Below, one piece after another: positions 43,106 through 50,681 of a stretch of DNA of 54,503 nucleotides. The position numbers and the translations under genes are program-made. The DNA is from Desulfobacca_B sp046538075. Its GTDB lineage: Bacteria > Desulfobacterota > Desulfobaccia > Desulfobaccales > Desulfobaccaceae. The stretch lies in assembly GCA_046538075.1 (NCBI GenBank), contig JBKHJN010000018.1, forward strand, positions 1 to 54,503, in the 5' to 3' direction. The notes beneath the pieces are model-generated. The model was not told the DNA's origin, made no database searches, and was given only the letters and a program-made list of their open reading frames with translations. Numbering within the stretch: the first letter of the stretch is position 1; every line of letters starts with the position of its first letter.

Positions 43106-44304
43106 GAGCAGCCGCCGAGAAAAGCCGGGACAAAAAGGCAGCCGCGGGACTTGATCTTGACCTAACTCAGTATTCCCGTCAAGGAACCGAATGGACTTAT
43201 GATGAACAGTATCAGAGTTTTGATGAGGCCGAGAAGGCCCATCTCCTTAGAGCCGGAATAGAGCTTACCGACGTGGAACATGCCGCGACCTACTTCCAGG
43301 CTGACCGGTCAGTGATGCATTGCAAGGTGAGCCAGCCCGGCCTGGAAGTGCTGCCCATTAAAGAAGCCCTGGAGCGCTATGAATGGCTGCAGGATTACTA
43401 CTGGCGTCTGGTGTCTGCCGATTCTGACAAATATACGGCCCAAACCGCTCTAGATTTAGACAATGGCTATTTCATCCGGGCCTTGCCCGGCGCCAAGATT
43501 GCCCACCCGGTAGAGACCTGCCTGTATATTCGCACTGAAGGTGTGGCCCAGCATGTTCATAACATCGTTATTGCTGAACCCGGGTCCGAACTCAACGTTA
43601 TTACCGGCTGCACCACCCACCCCGGGGTCAAGACCGGCCTGCATTTAGGCATCTCGGAATTTTATGTCAAGGCCGGGGCCCGGGTCAACTTCACCATGGT
43701 CCACAATTGGGCCTCGGAAATCCATGTCCGGCCCCGTTCGGCAGTATTAGTAGAGGAAAACGGCACCTTTATCTCCAATTATATTCTGCTCAAGCCGGTA
43801 AAATCAGTGCAGATGGCTCCCTTTGTCCGCCTCACCGGTCCGGGAGCGGTTACCACTCTGCAATCCATTGTGGTAGCGCATCCCGATACCGAACTGGATC
43901 TGGGCGGCAAGGTCATTCTGGAAGCCCCCCATACCCGGGCCGAGGTGATTGCCCGGTCCGTAACTACCGGAGGTAAGTCTATCTCCCGGGGCCATTTAAT
44001 CGGCAAAGTCCCGGATGTCAAGGCCCACCTGGAATGCCAGGGCCTCATCCTCTCCGAAACCGGGATCATTCATGCCATCCCGGAGTTGACCGGGGAGGTG
44101 GCCGGGGTCGAAATGTCGCATGAAGCCGCAGTAGGTAAGATTGCCCAGGAAGAGATCGAATACCTCATGGCCCGCGGTCTGGACGAAGACGAGGCCGCTT
44201 CCACCATAGTCCGGGGATTCTTGAGCATCAAGATCGAGGGTTTGCCCCTGGTCCTGGAAGAGGAAATCGAGCGCACCATCCAGGAAGCCCGCAAAGGTCT
44301 TTAA
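43090..44304 (+). CDS. sufB: SufB/SufD-family scaffold protein
   Basis: From ATG 43090 (GAGGAG upstream) the protein has 404 residues, shorter than bacterial SufB (about 480) and like the single SufB/D protein of archaeal-type minimal systems. The C-terminal beta-helix carries GGKSISRGHLIGKVPDVKAH, then LECQGLILSE with a cysteine in the position used for cluster binding. MSHEAAVGKIAQEEIEYLMA and GLDEDEAASTIVRGFL form the SufC-binding end. It is co-translated with sufC. It presumably forms a SufB2C2 complex using free sulfide rather than a desulfurase, which is inferred from the lack of sufS. Confidence 0.9.
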   Translation: MPDDLRAAAEKSRDKKAAAGLDLDLTQYSRQGTEWTYDEQYQSFDEAEKAHLLRAGIELTDVEHAATYFQADRSVMHCKVSQPGLEVLPIKEALERYEWLQDYYWRLVSADSDKYTAQTALDLDNGYFIRALPGAKIAHPVETCLYIRTEGVAQHVHNIVIAEPGSELNVITGCTTHPGVKTGLHLGISEFYVKAGARVNFTMVHNWASEIHVRPRSAVLVEENGTFISNYILLKPVKSVQMAPFVRLTGPGAVTTLQSIVVAHPDTELDLGGKVILEAPHTRAEVIARSVTTGGKSISRGHLIGKVPDVKAHLECQGLILSETGIIHAIPELTGEVAGVEMSHEAAVGKIAQEEIEYLMARGLDEDEAASTIVRGFLSIKIEGLPLVLEEEIERTIQEARKGL

Positions 44305-44445
44305 GCCGCTCTCATTGGTCTTGCCAGAGCAGCCAATAAGCTAAATCGACCTCAAAAGAATCTTTGCCGCTATTTCAAGGGCAATGGTCGCGTCTGGATT
44401 AATGCGGCCGGATACCCACCCTCTCTGAACAATCCCCGGGACAGG

Positions 44446-44730
44446 CTAAACCTCGGCCATTAACTTGTCGAATTCTTCGACGCTTACAGCTGGCGAAGTG
44501 GTAAAGGAGATGCCGGTTAGTCGGCTCAGGGCGACAGACGCCTGCATGGCCTGCTTTACGCCCGGCAAATCTACAATTAGGACCAGATCAGTGGGTCCGA
44601 GCAGGGCATAGAGTGCCTTGACTTCGCCACCGAATTTCTTAATAAGGCCGACGGCCTGGTCGGTCCGGGCACTGCTGATCTGCTTCACCGCCTCCCCGGA
44701 GTACTGGCCAAACATTATAAAGGTATCCAT
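44446..44730 (-). CDS. GYD-domain protein
   Basis: This 94-residue ferredoxin-like-fold protein resembles the GYD family: an N-terminal strand MFGQYSGEAVKQIS, then KFGGEVKALYALLGPTDLVL (the GxYDxV-type block, with GPTD here) and VALSRLTGISFTTSPAVSVE. GYD proteins are small, widespread and functionally unassigned, perhaps ligand-binding regulators. AAGGAGG precedes the ATG. It is monocistronic and divergent from the MEDS-domain gene. Confidence 0.82.
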   Translation of the reverse strand: MDTFIMFGQYSGEAVKQISSARTDQAVGLIKKFGGEVKALYALLGPTDLVLIVDLPGVKQAMQASVALSRLTGISFTTSPAVSVEEFDKLMAEV

Positions 44731-44898
44731 GCTAAACCCTCCTTTGTTGCTGATGAAGGCATTATATCAGAAGGCTTTATATTCATAAATATTATTTCCG
44801 GTCGGCTGCCTTGCCAAAAGTTATTTAGTGATTATTTTTTGATTGAACCCTTTAAAAGTGACGTTGGGTATGGACTCCTTAACAGTAAGGAGTGCGGA

Positions 44899-45498
44899 AT
44901 GGGCTACCGGGGCAATCTAAATGATTTTGCGAACCAGCAGCTTACCGGGCATATCATCTTTCCTTATGAAAGCCTGCAGGAGCACATTAATGTCTTGGCT
45001 CCATTTTTGCTGCAGGGATTGAGGCGCCGGGCCAGGGTGATCTATGTTGTCGATATCCACCCATCCCAAGAGATCCTCTCCTATTTATGGCGTAAGGGGG
45101 TCAATCCTGAATTATATCTGGCCAGCGGCCAGTTAATGATCCTGAACCGTTTTGAGACCTATATTCAGCAGGATGTTTTTAATCCCGACCGGATGCTGGT
45201 CTTGGTCCAGACTGAAATCGACCGGGCCAGGCGGGAGGGCTATAGCGGATTGGTGGCTACCGGAGAAATGACCTGGGCTCTGCGGGGTTACCCGGGCTCC
45301 GACCGTTTGATCGAGTACGAGTTGAAACTCAATGAAATTTTAAATCAAGGTTGCTTGTGCTTGTGTCAATACCACCGCCATCATTTTGATTCTAAGCTAA
45401 TCGAGGAGGCCTTAGCCGTTCATCCCCTGATTATGGTCGGCAACAAAATTTTTGACAACCCCAACTTTTTGACCGCCAGGGCCTGTCAAACCCATTAG
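44899..45498 (+). CDS. MEDS-domain sensory protein
   Basis: From ATG 44899 (AAGGAG 7 bases upstream) the protein has 199 residues; an in-frame TTG at 44839 is less likely. It resembles the MEDS domain (methanogen/methylotroph DcmR sensory): HIIFPYESLQEHINVLAPFL, LYLASGQLMIL, SGLVATGEMTWALRGYPG and the ending CLCLCQYHRHHFDSKLIEEA. MEDS domains precede DNA-binding or histidine-kinase domains in sensors of C1 or hydrocarbon compounds. Here the domain stands alone with no output domain. The cysteines and histidines (CLCLCQYHRHH) could bind metal or haem. A terminator follows. Confidence 0.85.
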   Translation: MGYRGNLNDFANQQLTGHIIFPYESLQEHINVLAPFLLQGLRRRARVIYVVDIHPSQEILSYLWRKGVNPELYLASGQLMILNRFETYIQQDVFNPDRMLVLVQTEIDRARREGYSGLVATGEMTWALRGYPGSDRLIEYELKLNEILNQGCLCLCQYHRHHFDSKLIEEALAVHPLIMVGNKIFDNPNFLTARACQTH

Positions 45499-45519
45499 CA
45501 GCTTTGCAAAATCTACTTT

Positions 45520-45544
45520 AAGGGCTTTGGGCAACAGCCCTTTT
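45520..45544 (+). terminator. Intrinsic terminator of the MEDS gene
   Basis: AAGGGCT (45520-45526) pairs with AGCCCTT (45536-45542) around a 9-base loop, followed by TTTTC. It lies 22 bases after the MEDS gene stop. Confidence 0.75.
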
Positions 45545-45564
45545 CTAGCGATAAAGGCCAATGT

Positions 45565-45777
45565 TCAGGGTGGATCCTGCAGACAGGGAGGTACTGCCTC
45601 CTGGAGCTTGTCGGGCCAGCTATAACAACAGTAGTAATAAAACGGCGCGTCGCAGAAACAGACGGTCGACTCCTCCCACACCAGGTAAAGGCAGCCTAAG
45701 CAGCAGGGCGGCAGTTCATCGATACAGGAAAAAGGAATGCCGTGCTGCCCAGAGCGAAAATCTTCTAAGTTGATCAT
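45565..45777 (-). CDS. Cysteine-rich 70-residue protein
   Basis: The ORF encodes 70 residues with eight cysteines in CxxC, CxC and CC pairs (PPCCLGCLYL, STVCFCDAP, YYYCCYSW, PPCLQ) and many aromatics. This composition is unlikely to be chance and suggests a small metal- or cluster-binding protein. The ribosome binding site is weak. It lies downstream of the TS-like/DGMHR operon, on the same strand and 56 bases after its end, so it may be the third gene of that unit. The opposite-strand ORF is basic and low in complexity and is taken as the shadow. Confidence 0.55.
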   Translation of the reverse strand: MINLEDFRSGQHGIPFSCIDELPPCCLGCLYLVWEESTVCFCDAPFYYYCCYSWPDKLQEAVPPCLQDPP

Positions 45778-45833
45778 GGTTAATTCTTAAGGTTTAGAAA
45801 TTACTGAAATAACCGTTTGCCCCTTTGGAAACT

Positions 45834-46457
45834 TTAGCTAATGTGTAGTTCGCTCCGGGACCCGCCGACGTTTTTAAAGACCGCCTGGAAATCGCGATAT
45901 AAGGTCTTATTGGAGCGGATGCGGTGGCATTTTTTCAGGTAGGTGTGGCGGTCCGGATTTTCAGCCAAAAGATCAAGACCCGCCCACCCCTGGGGGCGGG
46001 GGTAAGCATAATAGGGGAAGGCCTTGGGTACGCCCCGCACATAGACCACCTGGGGCACCACCCATTCCTGACGGGCCAGATAGACCCGGTGCATCCCATC
46101 ATTGATAATCAGCGCCAGGCTGCCGTCCGCCTCAAAAGATTCCTCGATCACCGGGGGATAAAGATCATAGGTGACTATTTTGCCCTCCGGTGCCCTGACC
46201 GTATAGGTTACGAAGCCATCCAGGCAGAACATATCCAGGCCGTGGTCCTTGAGCCCCCAGCGCAACTCCTGCACCTTGCGCAGCTCCTGCAGCCAGATAT
46301 AATTCTGCGGCGGCGCCAGATAGTCGGTATGGATAAATTCCAGGGAGATCAGGGCCTGGCGGTAAACCAGGACATCAGGCTGTTCTTGGAGCGGCACCTG
46401 CCGCAGCCGAGCGATAAGCTCGTCTTCAGAATGGCGTTTGACCTGGAGGATTTCCAT
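45834..46457 (-). CDS. Unknown protein with ParB/sulfiredoxin-like DGMHR motif
   Basis: Starting at the ATG preceded by AGGAG (46457), the protein has 207 residues; an upstream ATG abutting the previous stop would add 15. The most telling motif is IINDGMHRVYLARQE (DGMHR at residues 120-124). It resembles the nucleotide/phosphate-binding GxxR or DGxHR loop of ParB-, sulfiredoxin- and DndB-like folds. The flanks PVIEESF and WVVPQVVYVRGVPKAFPYYA look like conserved strands. The C-terminus is basic (HRIRSNKTLYRDF). No signal peptide is present. Tight linkage to the thymidylate-synthase-like gene suggests a joint pathway. The family is unrecognised. Confidence 0.75.
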   Translation of the reverse strand: MEILQVKRHSEDELIARLRQVPLQEQPDVLVYRQALISLEFIHTDYLAPPQNYIWLQELRKVQELRWGLKDHGLDMFCLDGFVTYTVRAPEGKIVTYDLYPPVIEESFEADGSLALIINDGMHRVYLARQEWVVPQVVYVRGVPKAFPYYAYPRPQGWAGLDLLAENPDRHTYLKKCHRIRSNKTLYRDFQAVFKNVGGSRSELHIS

Positions 46458-46502
46458 GTCCACTCTCCTGGTGTTAATATTCCCGGTATGGCTCTCGATC
46501 AT

Positions 46503-47978
46503 TTACTCCTGGATAAATTCCTGGCCATTCTGCAGACACTGTTCGGCCCGGGCCAGTTGGCGGCCCAGATACAGGGCGTGATTCAGATCCGAGAGGGCCA
46601 GGTCGCGGGCCAGGCGGTGCTGCAATTGCCGGGCCTTGTCGCTCCGGTAGGTTGCCAGAGTCACATCACCCCAGCGGTGCTCGACGACAATCTCACCCTG
46701 GTCCAGACTGATGCGAAAATAGCCGCAGGGATCGGTTCGGAGCTCAAACGGGCGGCGGCCGACCACCTCCAGGGCCCGGTCCAATTCTCGCCGGTCAATA
46801 CTGATAGAGTGGCTGATGACCGTGATGGCTCCAGGGGGCAGGGCAATGGCCTGGGCCACATACTGCTGCACGGCCATCAACCCATAGAAATTGATCAGCC
46901 AGGCGTCCATGGCATTATGAGTCCGGAAGGTAGCAGTCAGGGTCAATTTTTCCTCAAATCGCCGGAAAAACAAGGAGACCAGACAGGGATGCCCTTCGGG
47001 CGCCTCCAGATCCCGCCGGTTATCCCAAAGCACCAGATAAGCCTTGCGGTCTTCCGGATCGGCTTGCAGCCGCTGGATGCAGGCCTGCAGCCCGTCCAGG
47101 CCGAAGTACTGCCGCAGCCGGTGGCCATAATTATAGGTCTCATCGGCTTCCTTTTCCCCTTTTAAGATCTCCGCTTGATAGCGCCGCAAATGCTCGGGAT
47201 CAAAATGGTGGGCCTGCAAACTTTCCTCGGGCTCAAAGACCGGCTGCTCCACCACTGCCTTCACATTTGACAACTCTATCCGCTCCCCTTTTTTCAGGCT
47301 CACCAGATGGCCAAACCGGCTGAGGATAAATAACAGTTCCTTCCAGGCAGCCAGGGGGCTATCGCGGACCACTGTATGGCCCCGCGGGTTGCTGGGGAAA
47401 TGGGCAATTGCCACCTGCGGCAGCGGTATTGCCTGTCTTTTCAGTTCATTAGAGGAAAGCGCGGGCCGCGCCTGCCAAGTGGCAAAAAATTTACCGATCC
47501 GCTCCAAGGTGGCGGGGTCCTGCGGTTCGCCTAACCAGACTAATTGGGGTGGAGCGGTAAACAACTCCGGCCGGACCAGGCTGTCGATCAGCCGTCCGGT
47601 GCCCCGAATGCGACAGGTGTGCACCTCTTCCCCGGAGGGCAGGGCCTGATAACTGACCAGCTTGGAGTCGCCCGGTTCCAGCCCCTGGTCAAAAAACTTC
47701 TGCAGTTCTTCCAACGACCCGGAGCGGTTGCGGCCGCAGATCAAGAGCACCTGGATCTGAGGGTTGTAGAGCAAATTACGCAGCAGTTCCCGGAGCCCGT
47801 TGCCATAGAGAGTACCGAACCCGGCTATGGGCGATTTGGCCGCGTCGAGCTCCACCCCGGCCTGGCGAAACCGTTGCTGGACATAATCCACCCTGGACCA
47901 CAGGGTGACCACGCCGATCACCCCGCGGGGATTGACCAAAGATAATTTTTCCTGGAAAAAGAGCGGGATGAATTCCAT
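46503..47978 (-). CDS. Thymidylate-synthase-like fusion protein (MtrA-like + TS-like + DUF4346-like)
   Basis: The protein has 491 residues. Residues about 15-130 resemble MtrA of methyl-tetrahydromethanopterin:CoM methyltransferase (GLRELLRNLL, NPQIQVLLICG). The position of the corrinoid-ligating His reads Ser (S88). Residues about 280-400 look like archaeal-type thymidylate synthase: TYNYGHRLRQYFG, the nucleophile block HPC with C332, FRTHNAMDAWLINFYGL with R352, and VISHSISID with H390. Residues about 415-485 (DPCGYFRISLDQGEI, SDLNHALYLGRQLARAE) resemble DUF4346. It could methylate or hydroxymethylate a pyrimidine nucleotide with a folate or pterin C1 donor (inferred). The partner gene starts at or just after its stop. 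Confidence 0.8.
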   Translation of the reverse strand: MEFIPLFFQEKLSLVNPRGVIGVVTLWSRVDYVQQRFRQAGVELDAAKSPIAGFGTLYGNGLRELLRNLLYNPQIQVLLICGRNRSGSLEELQKFFDQGLEPGDSKLVSYQALPSGEEVHTCRIRGTGRLIDSLVRPELFTAPPQLVWLGEPQDPATLERIGKFFATWQARPALSSNELKRQAIPLPQVAIAHFPSNPRGHTVVRDSPLAAWKELLFILSRFGHLVSLKKGERIELSNVKAVVEQPVFEPEESLQAHHFDPEHLRRYQAEILKGEKEADETYNYGHRLRQYFGLDGLQACIQRLQADPEDRKAYLVLWDNRRDLEAPEGHPCLVSLFFRRFEEKLTLTATFRTHNAMDAWLINFYGLMAVQQYVAQAIALPPGAITVISHSISIDRRELDRALEVVGRRPFELRTDPCGYFRISLDQGEIVVEHRWGDVTLATYRSDKARQLQHRLARDLALSDLNHALYLGRQLARAEQCLQNGQEFIQE

Positions 47979-48005
47979 CTCAACAATCGCAGTTTTGGTT
48001 TGGAT

Positions 48006-48051
48006 GTAAAGTTACCGGAAATTTACTATAGCTGATAGGGTAAAATTTACC
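48006..48051. promoter_or_regulatory. Operator-like cluster of GTAAA/TTTAC palindromes
   Basis: GTAAAGTTACC (48006-48016), GGAAATTTAC (48017-48026) and the palindrome GGTAAAATTTACC (48039-48051) are variants of one motif. They lie 28-73 bases upstream of the TS-like gene. A TATAGT between copies on the minus strand could be its -10. This suggests binding of a dimeric regulator; the regulator is not in the window. Confidence 0.45.
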
Positions 48052-48617
48052 ATAAAATCTTGAGCCAGATAACCCCACTACTAAAACTTTTTGTTTCAGC
48101 CAAGCCAGGGCCGGGCCCGTGTCATAAATCTTCCAGGAGAGCGTGGGGCGGATTGCCATGCCCTTTGGAGTTGATCGCAAAAAATTAAAATACCTTTGGG
48201 TTTCCTAACATTATGTGTTAGATTTTATAACAGCGGGGCTCCTAGGGAAAAGAAAACTCAAGAGGTTAAACTTGTCAACAGTTGGCCCTGGAATCGTTTA
48301 GATTTATTCAGACTTCATCATCAAACCCGGAACTGCTGCCAGCGATGCCTTGGGAAGCACAGAACCATTCGGTTGGCGTCTACTAGAGCACTTGGCTAAA
48401 CCAGAGCTGTTTAGGAACCGAAGACCTAAAAAGCCGTATTTTTCTCTTCACCAGTTATTCTCTCTTTCCGAAAGAAACAGCTTAGCCTGGGAGTAAAGAT
48501 CTTTTGCCAATAAGGTGCGGTGAAGATATAATATTGATAAAACCGGTGCAGTTTAGAGTCAGGTCCCTGGATTGAGGCAATTTTACGGCGGTCCCTTTTT
48601 AACGAAAGGAGCTTCGG
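48052..48617 (+). promoter_or_regulatory. Gene-free region with sigma70 promoter (48504-48532) of the por operon
   Basis: TTGCCA (48504-48509) and TATAAT (48527-48532) are separated by 17 bases, placing transcription start about 80 bases before porC. A CTAACA / TGTTAG inverted repeat (48205-48210 with 48216-48221) is the only other structure noticed. Short ORFs here lack ribosome binding sites and are not credible genes. Confidence 0.7.
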
Positions 48618-49166
48618 GTGATCGAGATCCGTTTTCATGGCCGTGGGGGACAGGGGGCAGTAACTTCATGCGAAATTCTTAGCATGGCGATCATTGAGGA
48701 AGGGCGCTATGCTCAGGGTTTTGCCAGTTTTGGGCCGGAACGCCGCGGCGCCCCGGTGCTGGCCTTTGTGCGGGCCGGGGATGAAGGCCTGAAATTGCGC
48801 GAGCAGATCTATGAACCCGATATTGTGGCGGTCCTTGATCCTACTCTCTTGCGGATTGTCGATGTCACCAGTGGCCTGAAAGCCGGCGGTTGGCTGATCC
48901 TAAATAGTAAGAAATCCCTGGAAGAGCACAAACCCAAATTGCGCTCCGACCTTCACCTGGCAGTAGTCGATGCCACTACTATTTCGATGGAGTTGCTGCA
49001 CGCGCCGATCGTTAGCGTATCCATCCTGGGGGCCCTGGTTCGCACCACCGGCATCGTGGAGCTGACCTCCCTGGAAAAGCCCCTACTCAAGCGCTTTGGC
49101 ACCTTGCTGGCCCGGAGAAATAAAGAGGCCCTGATGCAAGCCTATTGGAATACCGCCATCGGTTAG
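48618..49166 (+). CDS. porC: Pyruvate (2-oxoacid):ferredoxin oxidoreductase gamma subunit
   Basis: The gamma subunit of a four-subunit 2-oxoacid:acceptor oxidoreductase has 182 residues. It starts with GTG behind AAAGGAG, with the diagnostic [20 protein letters not shown], then [30 protein letters not shown] and the C-terminal [17 protein letters not shown]. The complex oxidatively decarboxylates a 2-oxoacid to acyl-CoA, reducing ferredoxin. Gene order gamma-delta-alpha-beta is that of pyruvate and 2-oxoisovalerate enzymes; pyruvate is favoured but not proven. Confidence 0.92.
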
Positions 49167-49178
49167 GAGGGTAGGAAA

Positions 49179-49481
49179 ATGGCTGAAAAGGTTGAAAAAA
49201 GAGCTATCATTGGCTGGCGCAACCTGGCGCTCGGCTGCGCTATTTTGGAACCGGGCAGTTCCATGCATCTGCTGACTGGCACCTGGCGGCTGCAACGACC
49301 AGTGGTTGACCCGGAGAAGTGTAACCAATGCGGTCTGTGTCACATTTACTGTCCTGACCTGGCCATGACCAGGACCGCGACGGGAACCTATGAGCCTGAC
49401 TTAAATTATTGCAAGGGCTGCGGCATCTGTGCAGAGGAATGCCCGAAAGGCGCCATCACCCTGGTAGAGGAGAAGGAGTAG
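49179..49481 (+). CDS. porD: Pyruvate (2-oxoacid):ferredoxin oxidoreductase delta (ferredoxin) subunit
   Basis: This 100-residue protein has two [4Fe-4S] motifs, CNQCGLCHIYCP and CKGCGICAEECP. A family-typical N-terminus precedes them (PGSSMHLLTGTWRLQRPVVD). It shuttles electrons from the TPP-bound intermediate to external ferredoxin. AGGAGG precedes the start. The alpha-subunit gene begins 2 bases after its stop. Confidence 0.94.
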   Translation: MAEKVEKRAIIGWRNLALGCAILEPGSSMHLLTGTWRLQRPVVDPEKCNQCGLCHIYCPDLAMTRTATGTYEPDLNYCKGCGICAEECPKGAITLVEEKE

Positions 49482-49483
49482 CC

Positions 49484-50665
49484 ATGCCGACCCGAACCCC
49501 GATAGAAGTGTCGATCGCCGTGGCCAAAGCCGTGCAGCAAGCCGATGTCGATGTCATTGCCGCCTACCCCATCACCCCGCAGACCCATATCGTCGAGCAC
49601 CTGTCGGAACTGGTTGCTAATGGCGAGCTGCAGGCGAATTTTATGAATGTCGAATCCGAACATTCGGCCATCAGCGCCATGGTCGGGGCCGCGGCGGTGG
49701 GGGCCAGCACCTTTACTGCCACCAGCGCTCAAGGCTTGGCCCTGATGCACGAAATTTTGTTCATTACTGCCAGCCTGCGTTTGCCTATTGTCATGGTGGT
49801 CGCTAATCGCGCCTTATCCGGCCCGATCAGCATCTGGAACGATCATAGCGATATCATGGCGGAACGGGACATCGGCTGGATCCAGGTCTTTTGTGAAACC
49901 GGTCAAGAAGCCTATGACGCGATCCTGCACGCCTTTCGGGTAGTACGCGATCCTAGCGTGATGTTGCCCATGGCGGTCAATATTGATGGCTTCAATCTGA
50001 CCCATGTCATCGAACCGATCTATCTCTTTGACCCGGAAGAACTGGGCGACTATCTGCCCGAGCACCGTCAGTCCTTGAAACTTGATATTGACCACCCGAT
50101 TACCATGGGCCCGGTAGGTATCCCCGAGGTCTATACCGAAGCCAAAAAGCAGGTTGAAGATGCCTTGATCAACTCTAAACAGGTTATATTGGCCGCCTGG
50201 CAGGAGTTTGGCCGCCGTTTTGGCCGGGATTATGCCCCGATTGAAACCTACCGGGTGGAAGGCGCCCAGATTCTTTTAGTGACCATGGGGGTCATCAGCC
50301 GCACCGCCATGGGGGCAGTGGATCGTCTCCGGGACGCGGGCCAGGCCGTAGGCCTGGTGCGGTGCCGACTCTGGCGCCCGTTCCCGTTGCCGGAGTTTCG
50401 GGAGGCAGTGCGCCAGGCCAGCGTTATTGCCGTGGTCGATCGCCATATTTCTTTGGGGGCCCATTCCGGTCCGGTAGGTCAGGAAGTGCGGTCAGCGCTT
50501 TATAACTTGCCGAGCCGCCCCCAGGTATTTGGTTTTGTACTGGGTTTAGGGGGTCGCGATGTTACCGTGCACGACTTCTTTGAGATCGTCGAACTGGCTG
50601 AGCGCTATGCCAGCCAAGGTCCACCAGAATCGGAATATACCCACATTGGACTGAGAGAAGTATAA
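49484..50665 (+). CDS. porA: Pyruvate (2-oxoacid):ferredoxin oxidoreductase alpha subunit
   Basis: This 393-residue alpha subunit starts at ATG 49484, with AAGGAG in the porD end. AAYPITPQTHIVEHL is the family N-terminal signature, followed by MNVESEHSAISAMVGAAAVG and TATSAQGLALMHE. The C-terminal Rossmann-like domain shows RCRLWRPFPLPEFREAV and VVDRHISLGAHSGPVGQEV. It binds the TPP pyrimidine side and the 2-oxoacid together with PorB. Upstream in-frame extension into porD is not used. Confidence 0.94.
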   Translation: MPTRTPIEVSIAVAKAVQQADVDVIAAYPITPQTHIVEHLSELVANGELQANFMNVESEHSAISAMVGAAAVGASTFTATSAQGLALMHEILFITASLRLPIVMVVANRALSGPISIWNDHSDIMAERDIGWIQVFCETGQEAYDAILHAFRVVRDPSVMLPMAVNIDGFNLTHVIEPIYLFDPEELGDYLPEHRQSLKLDIDHPITMGPVGIPEVYTEAKKQVEDALINSKQVILAAWQEFGRRFGRDYAPIETYRVEGAQILLVTMGVISRTAMGAVDRLRDAGQAVGLVRCRLWRPFPLPEFREAVRQASVIAVVDRHISLGAHSGPVGQEVRSALYNLPSRPQVFGFVLGLGGRDVTVHDFFEIVELAERYASQGPPESEYTHIGLREV

Positions 50666-50681
50666 ACGCCAGGAGCCTCTG

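Noticed and set aside
45561..45773. Plus-strand ORF opposite the Cys-rich protein
   Set aside because: Basic Ser/Arg-rich translation typical of an antisense shadow; the opposite strand gives paired cysteines.
47980..48180. Minus-strand 66-codon ORF upstream of the TS-like gene
   Set aside because: It runs through the GTAAA/TTTAC palindrome cluster, has no ribosome binding site and no recognisable protein features.
48196..48399. Plus-strand 67-codon ORF
   Set aside because: Low-complexity composition, no ribosome binding site, no motif, in an A/T-rich intergenic region.
48426..48638. Minus-strand 70-codon ORF overlapping the por promoter
   Set aside because: It lies across the TTGCCA/TATAAT promoter and the porC ribosome binding site; composition looks random.
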